From NCBI RefSeq assembly GCF_945859705.1, contig NC_079138.1:7006001-7070000 (forward strand): a stretch of 64,000 nucleotides of DNA, in the 5' to 3' direction. A program made the translations under genes and the position numbers. The notes beneath the pieces were generated by a model, which saw only the letters and a list, made by a program, of their open reading frames with translations, was not told where the DNA came from and made no database searches. Each line of letters starts with the position of its first letter. Position 1 is the stretch's first letter. Positions 34,090-44,300 of this stretch are shown piece by piece. This DNA comes from Episyrphus balteatus. Lineage: Eukaryota; Arthropoda; Insecta; Diptera; Syrphidae.

Positions 34090-36490
34090 AAAAATACAAA
34101 AGAAACCGGACGGAGTATGACCGATCTTAATATATCTTTGCTCGTAACAAAGTTACGTCTCTCATACGTAACGTCAAGGGAGCATATCTTATGAAACGTC
34201 TTGACCCTAATTAGAACTCAAAAACCCTCTGGAAAAATTAAAAAAATTTCGGAGTTATAGATTCTGAAAAGTCTCAATGCTCATTCAGTCCAACTGAAAT
34301 GAGCATGGTACTTGTTCCAGATTCGTCTGAAGCGATATCTTTTGAAGTTGGTGAATTCTCCTCTGATGACTGCTTCGAATTTAGTTGTGCTAGCGACTTG
34401 GATGTTGAGAAGGCAGTTCGCTCGATCATGTCTAATGCAGTGGGACCCGATGACATGTCACCAAAATTTATAAAATTAATCCTTCCACTTCTTCTTCCAT
34501 ACCTTGTACACATTTTTAATTACTGTATATACAGTCGTCAATTCCCTGTAAAATGGAAAAATGCAAAAGTTGTTCCAGTTCCCAAAAAAACCAAACCCCA
34601 AAAGCCCTTCGTAATTCAGGCCGATCAGTCTCTTATCATTCCTGTCGAAGACGTTAGAAAAAATTTTGGCTGAACAAATACGAGAAAGTCTGAACAGAAA
34701 CAATAGCATTTCAATTTGGCAATTAGGATTTCGGAAAAAAAACATAGTTGTGAATCAGCTGTGACGCTGTGTTAAAAGTAACCTCTGATTTAAGAAGATC
34801 AATGGATCAATGGAATGGTTGGTTTTTCTCTTCCACCCTACAAGCTGCAATGAGAGGAAAAACTCCACAGTGCTTATATGTGGTAGTTTTCCCGTGCATT
34901 TTAAATGGCACCAACACATTTAACTGTGGAGTTGAGCTCAAAACAATTAAAAACAATTTAAGTGCTCAGTAGGAAATAAATTCATAAAAAAATAATATAA
35001 TAAATTCAAAACACGAACCTTTTTTTTTTATTTCTGTACATATTTATTGAAAGGTGGGTGCCTGGAGTGAGCTATTTGAGCTATTCAAGTTCATGTACAA
35101 ACCAAAATCAGGTTTAAATTCAAAATTTGTGAGGACATCTACTGGTGAAAGGAAGGTATTAAACGAATTGTACTTTTCACACGTATTCACAGATAGGAAA
35201 ACAAGAGAAAAATAAGAGAGATTATCTGAAATTAAATTTGCGGGTGTTTTAGGTAAGGGGGGTACGAGTCGGCTCTCTAGGTATTCCTTCCTCTATGTTA
35301 ATGGTGATGCTGGATTTTTCAAAAGCCTTTGGTTGCATTGACCACTCAATTCTCTTGGGGAGGCTTAAAAATAACTTTAAATTTTCATGTTCTACCCTTC
35401 AGTTAATTTCTGGTTATTAAAAAAATCGCTTATTACAAGTCGAAACAGAACTTGGAAAGTCTAATCCTTTGCTTGTCAACACAGGCGTCCCGCAAGGATC
35501 TGTTTTAGGCCCTCTTTTTTTTGCATCTTCATAAATGATCTGCCTGATGCTATTATAAACTGTAATGTGCATATTTATGCAGATGATGTTGCAATTTATC
35601 TATCTAGAAGACCTGGGTTGCTAGAAGACTGCGTTGCCCGAGTAAATGAAGACTTGTAACATATTCCTGGGTGGGCTGAGTTTAATAAAATAAGATTAAA
35701 CCTGTTGAAATCGTTTGGAATGGTGTGTTCAAGAAACGAAATATCAGTTCACGATGTACCCTCACTTAATTTAAATGGCTTTATCTTACCTTATGTTGAA
35801 AAAATGAAATATCTAGGCTTTATGATAAATAGTAAAATGAGTTGTTGTGACGCTACATCAGACTCTATTAGAAGAATCTACGGTGGCCTGCGGAACCTTA
35901 GAATATCCTCTAATCTACTGAGTCCTAACATGAAAATATACCTTGTAAAATCATTACTGCTGCCTTTTTTTTCCTTACAATTGTATTGTATACTCTTGTT
36001 TAGATTCTGAATGCAAGCGTAAATTAAATGTGGCATTCAATGACTGAGATACATATATGGTTTGCCGAGGCATAGAAGTGTTTCGAGGTACACTGAGGGA
36101 AAAGCCACCATAAAACAACGTTAAATCAATGAAAACCACATTGATTTAACTATATTTCGGAATGATTTTGCGTTGAAGATGAACATTTTAAAATCAACGT
36201 GGAAAAAAGGTTAATTTTTGATGGTTTCGTATCTTAAAGTCACATAATTCAAATTAGTTCAACTTTGAAACAAAAACTTTTCAACTTCCCATTTATTTTT
36301 TCCCTCAGTGTATAAAACAACGCTATTGGGAATGAGTTTGGATGACTTTTACAAATTTAGATCGATCTTGAAACTTCATGACATAATTCATAATAAATGT
36401 CCTGAGTACTTGAATGAATATGTTAGTTTTCTTCAATCACCTAGAGGCATTAAAACACATGTCGGAATGAAAGTAGATTTCAAACATTAT
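34090..36490 (+). pseudogene. Non-LTR retrotransposon RT (jockey/I-like), interrupted
   Basis: Readable RT blocks: DVEKAVRSIMSNAVGPDDMS and ILPLLLPYLVHIFNYCI (34405-34530), QFPVKWKNAKVVPVPKK, then after an interruption MLDFSKAF (35300), GVPQGSVLGPLFF (35485), IYADDVAIY (about 35572, catalytic box intact), KMKYLGFMINSKM, and the C-terminal LHDIIHNKCPEYL (36380). Frameshifts and stops are scattered. About 470 bp of unrecognised sequence (~34820-35290) and a MITE (36091-36310) interrupt it. The endonuclease part is missing, so the copy is 5' truncated and dead. Confidence 0.85.
36091..36310. mobile_element. 220-bp MITE with TA target duplication
   Basis: The ends are CACTGAGGGAAAA and TTTTTCCCTCAGTG, perfect inverted repeats, with TA at 36089-36090 and 36311-36312. 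Excision with one TA restores the LINE reading frame (HRSVSRY continuing to KTTLLGMSLDD). TA duplication is typical of the Tc1/mariner superfamily, which is the suggested but unproven mobiliser. Non-coding. Confidence 0.9.
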
Positions 36491-38432
36491 TAATTTTCAT
36501 GCATATTAGGGTGTTTGTTATTTCCCAAAGTGATGTATTCGGGGGAGACACCCCCTAGATTTTTTGGGGGTCATTAACCCGTGCCTCTAGGGTCATACTT
36601 TCCCCATACAAATTTGTATGGTAAATTTTTAACTCATACATAAAATTTTTTTTCCCTCGAGTAAATCATCTTTTTTAAAATGTTTGATAATTCTGGTTGG
36701 AAAACAGTTACTTTAAAAGATCACATTCAAAATTTTCCAGTAAAATAATTTTTTAATTTTCGGAAAAAAATAAATTTAAATGTATGAAACAGCAAAAGTT
36801 TCAAATAAAAATTTAAAAAATTAAATTTTTTTGATTTATACACACATTTTTGAATGAAATATTTGAAAATATTTAAAAACCAATAAAACTGCATCAAAAA
36901 TTGTGTGATAGGAGGTGTACTTTAAGAATAATAAAATAAAACGTAGAAGCAAAAACTACGAAAACAGCTAATAATTTCAAAAACCGAAATAAAATATAAA
37001 AAAAATTTTTAACGGGAAATTTTGACTGTGATCTTTTAAAGTAACTGTAACGTGCTGCAGTCGTGCTGCAGCGTAGGTGCGGCGGTCAAAAAGTGCTGCG
37101 GACGTGGTGCAGCGGTGGTGCGGCGGAATTCCATTTTTACTCGGGATTACAAATATATTGAATGTAAACATTGGTAGTTATTTTGTAACTGTTTGCATAG
37201 TCTTTTTATAGAATTCCATGAAATTTGGCGAATAACTATTTTTTGATAGAAAATATTTACAAAATAGTCATATGCAAAAACAAACAGTGCTGCTAAAAAC
37301 ATTCCGGATTTTTTTTGTCATTTTCATCAATTGAAATTTTAAAACACAAAACTGTAACAAAATATTATTATTCTAGGTCGTTTATATATCAGTTTAGCAA
37401 TTTTAACAGAAAATAGTGATCTTTAATGCATACAAACATTTTAAAAATTTAAAAATGAAGTCTGAATTTCAGCTGTGAGCCCCTGAGCCACCCCTCAATG
37501 CGCAACAGGGCTCCAAAATTCACCAAATACCAAGTTCAATATTGATTCATTTAGCCTTAAGTTTTTAATACAGACAGACAGGCAGACGGACTTGCGAGAC
37601 CCACTTTTGTCCTGGTTTGGTTTGCGTTTCTGTATGATGTTGATAAGGATAACTTTGGTCAGACAAATAATGAAAATTCGATTACAAGTTGAAGTTGTGG
37701 TATAGAGTTGTAGATTCTTTAGAAAAAAGTATCATTCAAAACTGTAAGTGCTTCCGTTGTTTTTTAATAACTACTCTTGATGTATCTAAAGTATTTTTTT
37801 TTTTAGAAAGTTGCTTCTCTCTCCTAAACGGGGGGAAACAATCATAGTATTAAACCCCTCTACAAAAAACCGATATAAATTTTTGGTTCCTAAGTTATCC
37901 TACTTCTTTCTCAAATGTTTCTTTTAATACTTGAGTAAAACTAAAAATGCGAAATAAAGATAGGTTCTAATGGCCAAAATTCGGTTAGTTTTCAATGAAA
38001 AAATTTAATAAGCCCAGCATTTTGAAGGAAATTTAATGTAATTTTTTTATTAGAGCAATCTCCGCTCAAAAAATAGATACACTAAAAAAAGAAAAAGTAA
38101 ATATTTTCAAAAAAAAAGTCCTCCAAATCCATCGAGTGATACATAAAGGCCTCTTTAAGCTCTATTCGTTACTGAAAACCAAAAATTTCTTGGACGTCTG
38201 GTTTCTGAATTATTTGCAAGTGAAGCGTTCAGATGAAGAACCGTTGTTTATAGTTTTTGGTATATAACTTTTAGTATGGAAATGATGGAGATTTAGAAAA
38301 AAGATCTAAAGCTTTTTTCTTAACTAATGACACTATATTAATGCCGATAACACAAAAATTTAAATTGTCATTTGACACCTTTATCCGCTGGAAAAATAAA
38401 AATTGTCACTTAACTTCTCAAGGCTTCAATTA
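36491..38432. other. Intergenic DNA with repeat fragments and a GC-rich patch
   Basis: No gene. At 37030-37130 lies a GC-rich patch built from GTGCTGC(A/G)G-like words, out of keeping with the AT-rich surroundings. At about 37725-37930 there is a diverged relative of the palindrome arm (CTGTAAGTGCTTCCGTTGTT, CCTAAACGGGGGGA). A CAGACAGACAGGCAGACGG segment at 37573 recalls repeats near 17030 and 57330. Confidence 0.45.
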
Positions 38433-40452
38433 CACGGTGTTACAAAAATGAGGTTTTAAAATATACGCGGGCGGAGATCTATCAGGTTTTGTAGAGCTAG
38501 TCGCACTGAATACGAAACGGTATTTGAAAATCCCCTAACACCCCCAAAATCTGGAGTTACGGGCAAAAAACGGTTTTTTGGACCTTCGCCCATTGAAAAA
38601 ATTCTAGCTTCGACAATTTTTTACCCATTTTCGATTTTTTTACAGTTTCTGATAGAAGATAAATATACCTTTTTAACAATGTATAAAACATGTAACTCGG
38701 TTAAACCACTTAGAATTTATAAGATGTCAAAGTTCAAAAATTCAATTTTTTTTGTCATTTGCCCAACTTCGGCATCAATTTAAAGTATATGTTTTCAAAA
38801 CAACATGCTATTTAAAAAATATATTCTAAAACTATATCTATTTCCCAATTGATCGAGGTATTTTTTATGAAAATCACTTCAACATTGGCTTAGAAAAAAA
38901 AATTTTTCGATTTCAACCCAGATACAGAAATTGGAACTTTTAGGTATAGAACAAAAATGTTGTTTCGGCACGTAGTAGGATAAGTTGGGCGCCAGGATTT
39001 TTGTAGAGGAGCTCAATACAAACATTTTTTTCTTTGGGAGGGGGGTCTATCTCCCCCCGTTTAGGTGGGAGGGGCATTTTTCTAAAAAAAAATTATCAAA
39101 ATAAAAAAAAATTATTAAAAAACAACGGCAACACTTACAGTAATAAATGATACCATTTCCAAAAGGCAAAATTGTGCATTTGATTCTAATTTTTAAATCA
39201 ATATAATATTACCAATAGTTTTTGAAATAATCGATTTCAAAGTTTAAAATAGGGGAAAAAAATTTTTTTAAAACTCATTTTATACTATTTTTGTCCAGAC
39301 TGCGAATTTTAGTAAATAAATTACTTAGACAGAAAACTGCCTCAATTGATTCCTTATCGAACCGTGAAAACTATATGTTTCTATGTCTTCTAGTTTTTGG
39401 GAAAATTGAAAAATTATTTTATCAGATTTTTCTTTTTTCAAAATATTTTTTGTTTTTATTTTTTTTTATTTTTCAATTTTCTCAAAAACTAGAAGACATA
39501 GAAACATATAGTTTTCACGGTTCGATAAGGAATCAATTGAGGCAGTTTTCTGTGTGAGTAATTTATTTACTAAAATTCACAGTCTGGACAAAAATAGTAT
39601 AAAATGAGTTTTAAAAAAAATTTTTTCCCCTATTTTAAACTTTGAAATCGATTATTTCAAAAACTATTGGTAATATTATATTGATTTAAAAATTAGAATC
39701 AAATGCACAATTTTGCCTTTTGGAAATGGTATCATTTATTACTGTAAGTGTTGCCGTTGTTTTTTAATAATTTTTTTTTATTTTGATAATTTTTTTTTAG
39801 AAAAATGCCCCTCCCACCTAAACGGGGGGAGATAGACCCCCCTTCCAAAGAAAAAAATGTTTGTATTGAGCTCCTCTACAAAAACCTTTTATCAAATCCT
39901 GGCGCCCAACTTATCCTACTACGTGCCGAAACAACATTTTTGTTCTATACCTAAAAGTTCCAATTTCTGTATCTGGGTTGAAATCGAAAAATTTTTTTTT
40001 CTAAGCCAATGTTGAAGTGATTTTCATAAAAAATACCTCGATCAATTGGGAAATATATATAGTTTTAGAATATATTTTTTAAATAGCATGTTGTTTTGAA
40101 AACATATACTTTAAATTGATGCCGAAGTTGGGCAAATGACAAAAAAAAATTGAAATTTTGAACTTCGACATCTTATAAATTCTAAGTGGTTTAACCGAGT
40201 TACATGTTTTATACATTGTTAAAAAGGTATATTTATCTTCTATCAGAAACTGTAAAAAAATCGAAAATGGGTAAAAAATTGTCGAAGCTAGATTTTTTTC
40301 AATGGGCGAAGGTCCAAAAAACCGTTTTTTGCCCGTAACTCCAGATTTTGGGGGTGTTAGGGGATTTTTAAATACCGTTTCGTATTCAGTGCGACTAGCT
40401 CTACAAAACCTGATAGGTCTCCGCCCGCGTATTTTTTGAGTGTTACACCGTG
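38433..40452. mobile_element. 2,020-bp near-perfect palindrome (fold-back element, TSD TTA)
   Basis: Left arm 38433-~39414 and right arm ~39468-40452 are reverse complements almost throughout, around a ~50-bp T-rich loop. The ends read CACGGTGTTACA and TGTTACACCGTG, and TTA flanks both sides (38430-38432, 40453-40455), so it behaves as one inserted unit. Visible differences are few; the clearest is a 12-bp indel, with ACCTTTTATCAA present only in the right arm near 39890. No transposase is encoded; the open frame crossing the centre (39291-39557) is simply palindrome sequence. Diverged single-arm relatives lie at ~37725-37930 and ~43880-44300. Confidence 0.93.
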
Positions 40453-41419
40453 TTATTTTCGGATTACTGTCCTATTGTTTTTTACCAGTTGATTAAGTAA
40501 TTGAAAATAATTATAAATATTTTTTGTTTACTCCCAAAAGCATACATTTAAATATATTGACAATATAACCCAAAAGTGTCAAAATCATTGCAGATTGAAG
40601 CTGAATTGAATGAGTGAACCCTCAATTCCAACTTTACAATCTAGCACAATTTATTACTATTTACTACACGCAATGTTGTCAAGACGCATAAATGCACAAA
40701 CAAGCATAAAACAACTATGTAGGTATGTATGTGCAGGTGCACCAACAATGCGCACACTAATTAAACGCGTTTCAAGTTATTTAACATCACCATGTCGGTG
40801 TCTGTCAATCAAACTGTAGGTCTTGGTCTACCTTAAAGGCTTTGATTTTTTTTTCTTCGTTAAGAAAGAGAAATCAAAATAAAATTCAAATCAAAACAAA
40901 GCCAAACAATTAATCCCACTTCTCAGACATCAACATCCCCTCCCGCGTAACTCGAATTTCGATAACCAATTTTTAATCTTGAATTTTTTTGTTAGTTTAA
41001 ATTAATTTGGTAGATTGCAAGATTAATTCTAGTTAACAACTCTTATAAGCAACCACTTTAATTGGTGGGTTCAATTTTTTCGTTTTTTTTTGTATTTTTT
41101 TTTTTTTTGTAATCAAGAACTTAGCCCGAAATTCAGCTAAGAACTGTTTATGATTTGAAACAAATGTCCAGTTATATCGAAGAAACTCCTGGCGAGTACG
41201 TCGCAACATTGAATGTTAACCGATTAATTGTTATATGTAATTATGTCGTACATAATTTATATAAATAAAATTTAATTTTAATTTAGTATTCATGTGTGAT
41301 ACAAAATTATAAAAATTATTACAAAATTGTGTATCTGTTGTGTTATGTATGTCACTTAGAGGAGTGAAAAAATAAAGTGAAGAAAGTGATGTGTTGATGG
41401 TCAAAAACGTGTTTCTAGC
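40453..41419. other. Unassigned intergenic DNA
   Basis: No supported gene. A 35-codon frame from 41164 has no recognisable motif. The sequence just before 41420 is A/T-rich with AATAAA words (41265, 41371). Confidence 0.4.
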
Positions 41420-41509
41420 CTGGTTCTTTCATTTTTTTGTTTCTCCAGATAGCGATCGATCTCAAGTTATCTACCCTTGTTCTTATAAAAATGGGTAAGT
41501 TTCCATGTG
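41420..41509 (+). other. Exon-like segment with start codon and both splice signals
   Basis: TTTTTTTGTTTCTCCAG (AG at 41447-41448) is followed by a 46-base stretch ending TTCTTATAAAAATGG and the donor GTAAGT at 41495. This is the shape of a short leader exon carrying an ATG, as in many highly expressed fly genes. No downstream coding exon was found to join to it. A nearly identical inverted copy lies inside a transposon at 43241-43330, where the ATG reads ACG. Confidence 0.45.
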
Positions 41510-42181
41510 TCTTTTTATATTTTTTTAGAATTAGAAATGCTTAAAGAGTAGGTATGTCCCACTATTTAATCATACTTTGATTGGTTTGATAAAATTCTTC
41601 AGTAATTTTTTTTTTGTAGTTTATGAAATATCTACTGAATAGAGAATAAGGGGGAAATACAAATATTTTTTTTTTTTTTAGATCGAACTTTGTATGAGAT
41701 CAGAGGTAAATCAATGATGGTACAAAACCATTTTGGTACTTCAACAAATAACCCATAACCAATGAAAATCAATTAACATCAACATAAATCGACGTTCATT
41801 TGTTTATATTAAACCAATTTGAATTTGATGAGATGTAGGGGAGAATTAATTTCAAGCCTTCCCAAAAAGCAAAACTGAATATTTTTTGTGCATTGTGCAA
41901 TTACTTTGGATACAAGAAGTAATACCAGTCTCAGTTTAAGGGAGAACAAGCTTCTACCCCTTCTCAGTAAACGACACCGTAGCCTCCTTATGACCACAAA
42001 ACAAAAGCGCGCCTAGAATTTTCGGTCGATTTATTCCCACTGATCTGAATCCTGTACTATATTTTCGTAAAACGAAAATCATCCTTAATTTTCTTTCAAT
42101 TTATTTCAACTTATACAAAGGCTATAATTTTTGATTCTTTTCTTCCTGAGTTTGCTAAAAAGCCAATAGGTTTCCACATAA

Positions 42182-43087
42182 CACTGGTCAACAAGGTTTT
42201 TGCCACAAGAACCAAAATATACTTTTCTATATGTTTTTGATGATGTGTTGAACTCGAATCTTAAGTCAGAAAATTTTTATTGGCCTCCGTTTTTGAAATA
42301 TTACCGTTAGAAAATGTCGAAAAACGTCGTTTTGGCCGTTTTCGAGGTTATGTTTTTATGTGTTTTCCCTTATGAAAAAAATTTGTAACAGTGCCTTTTA
42401 TTCTTCCAAAAAATATTTTAATCTTTCCAATATCTGTTTTGCTGCCCGAGATATTTAAAATTTAATGAGTGGTCTTCGACTCTTTTTGCCACAAGAACCC
42501 AACTAATTTTTTCTAAAGGTTTTTGGGTTGCTGAATTTGAATCCGCAATCAGAAAAATTCTATTGGCCTCCGTTTTTGAAATATTACCGTTATAAAATGC
42601 AAAAAAAGGTTTTTTTTTATAACGGTTATATTTCAAGAACGGAAGCTAATAGAATTTTTCTGATTGCGGATTCGAGTTCAGCAACCCAAAAACCTTTAGA
42701 AAAGTATATTTTGGTTCTTGTGGCAAAAATTCTGTTACCAGTGACTTAAACTTTAGATTGAGTTTAGTTTCTCTTTAGCTTATTAACTGAAACTTAAGAT
42801 ATCTCGAGCAACTAAAGAGATATCGGGAAAATTTTCACATTTTTTGAAAGAAGAATATCTGTTCTTATAATCACCGTTACAAATTTGTATGCAATGAATT
42901 ACCCCACATAAAAACAGAAGCTCGAAAACAGCCAAAATTACGTTTTTTAGCATTATATAACGGTAATATTTCAAAAACGGAGGCCAATCAAATTTTTCTG
43001 ACTTCAGATTCGAGTTCATCAAAAACCTCTAGAAAAGTATATCTTGGTTCTTGTGGCAAAAAAAAAGTTCAATTTTGTTGACCAGTG
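42182..43087. mobile_element. Modular fold-back element, copy C (TSD TAA)
   Basis: 906 bp. TAA is at 42179-42181 and 43088-43090; the ends are CACTGGTCAACAAGG and TTGTTGACCAGTG. It contains four ~110-bp modules: two plus (about 42200-42320, 42485-42600) and two minus (42615-42730, 42955-43070), each with AATATTTCAAAAACGGAGGC-type and CCACAAGAACC-type words. GAGATAT/GATATCTC cores lie between modules. The open frames seen here are repeat artefacts. Confidence 0.9.
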
Positions 43088-43111
43088 TAATCAGCCTTAT
43101 TGTGAGTTTAA

Positions 43112-43509
43112 AGTTGCGTCCACATTATGTTGATCAACACTGTTGATCAGCATGCTACTCGTCCACATTCTCAATTGAATGTAGACGTGTTATTATTGAC
43201 GTTGGATGTCAGTGAAATGTCATTTTTTATTTTAACTACCACATGGAAACTTACCCGTTTTTATAAGAACAAGGGTAGATAACTTGAGATCGAACGCTAT
43301 CTGGAGAAACAAAAAAAATGAAAGAACTGGCAGCCACTGTTCACCCAGATGGAACATTCGAAACATTCTTTGATCTTTACCGATTTCAATCGGGTTGCAT
43401 TACGGTCGTCAAAAGTTGAGCAGCTCTATTTATTAGCACGTCCACATTTGCTCCACTTTGTTGATCAAGCTTGTTGAGCATCACAAATCAACATGATGTG
43501 GACGCAGCT
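43112..43509. mobile_element. 398-bp MITE (TSD TAA) carrying an exon-like insert
   Basis: The ends AGTTGCGTCCACATTATGTT and its near reverse complement (AACATGATGTGGACGCAGCT) are flanked by TAA at 43109-43111 and 43510-43512. Internally 43241-43330 is the inverted copy of the exon-like segment at 41420-41509, including CTGGAGAAAC and ACTTACCC splice complements. Both ends also carry GATCAACA/TGTTGATC words. Confidence 0.75.
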
Positions 43510-43879
43510 TAATTTGAACAAGTTTTCCATCCGAAAATAATTGACTTACACTTTTTCCTTATTGTGAGGTGGCGAACATTTGTTCACGGTCAGAAAATTC
43601 CCCATACAGTGCAGTCTGGATACTGTGAACTCATTACTGCACAGGCTGTCCGACTTAGGGTGGAGTGAAACTGCACTTTTTTTCTTTTTTTTTTTTTCTT
43701 CTTCTACATACCAGGGACGGGTGCCATTAGTCATCAAAAAAGAGCATACAAAATCTCAGCCCGATCAAAAAATATCTTGAGGGTTCACAACGCCCTTTAA
43801 AATTTACATGCTTGTTGAAAGTAATGTACTGGGAGCAATTTTCAAAACAGATGGAGCAATGTGCCAAAAAGTTAGAGCA

Positions 43880-44300
43880 CTTAGGGTCGGTCGAGACAAG
43901 AAAAAAATCGTATGGGAGGAGGGTCTATTCCCCTTCGTTTAGCGGGGAGGGGCAATTTAAAAAAGAAATTATTTAATTTTGTAACAAAAAAATATTAAAA
44001 ATCAACAGTTATACTTACAATAACGTGCTATACCTTTTTGTAAAGCCAAAAACCTCGTCTTTTACAAAAATGTTTAATATGGCCATTTTTTGGCAAAGTT
44101 TTTGAAAAATTAATTTTCGAAATCAAAATTTTGAAAAAAAAAAAAATTTCAAACAAATTTTTTCAAAATTTTATGTAAATAAGTTTTTAAAATTCGATGC
44201 TCTTATTTGTTTTTAAAGAAAAACAGAAAACCGCATCCTAAAACATCTTGTCATTTTCGAGAAATTAACAAAAAACCAAAACTATTTTGGTCTAAGAAAT
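43880..44300. repeat. Diverged relative of the palindrome arm
   Basis: Shares GGGAGG...GGTCTAT, CGTTTAGCGGGGAGGGGCA and a following A-rich segment with ACTTACAATAACG with 39035-39240. Single-armed and heavily mutated. Confidence 0.5.

Noticed and set aside
39291..39557. 88-codon frame across the palindrome centre
   Set aside because: Its two halves are reverse complements of each other; it is palindrome sequence, not a gene.
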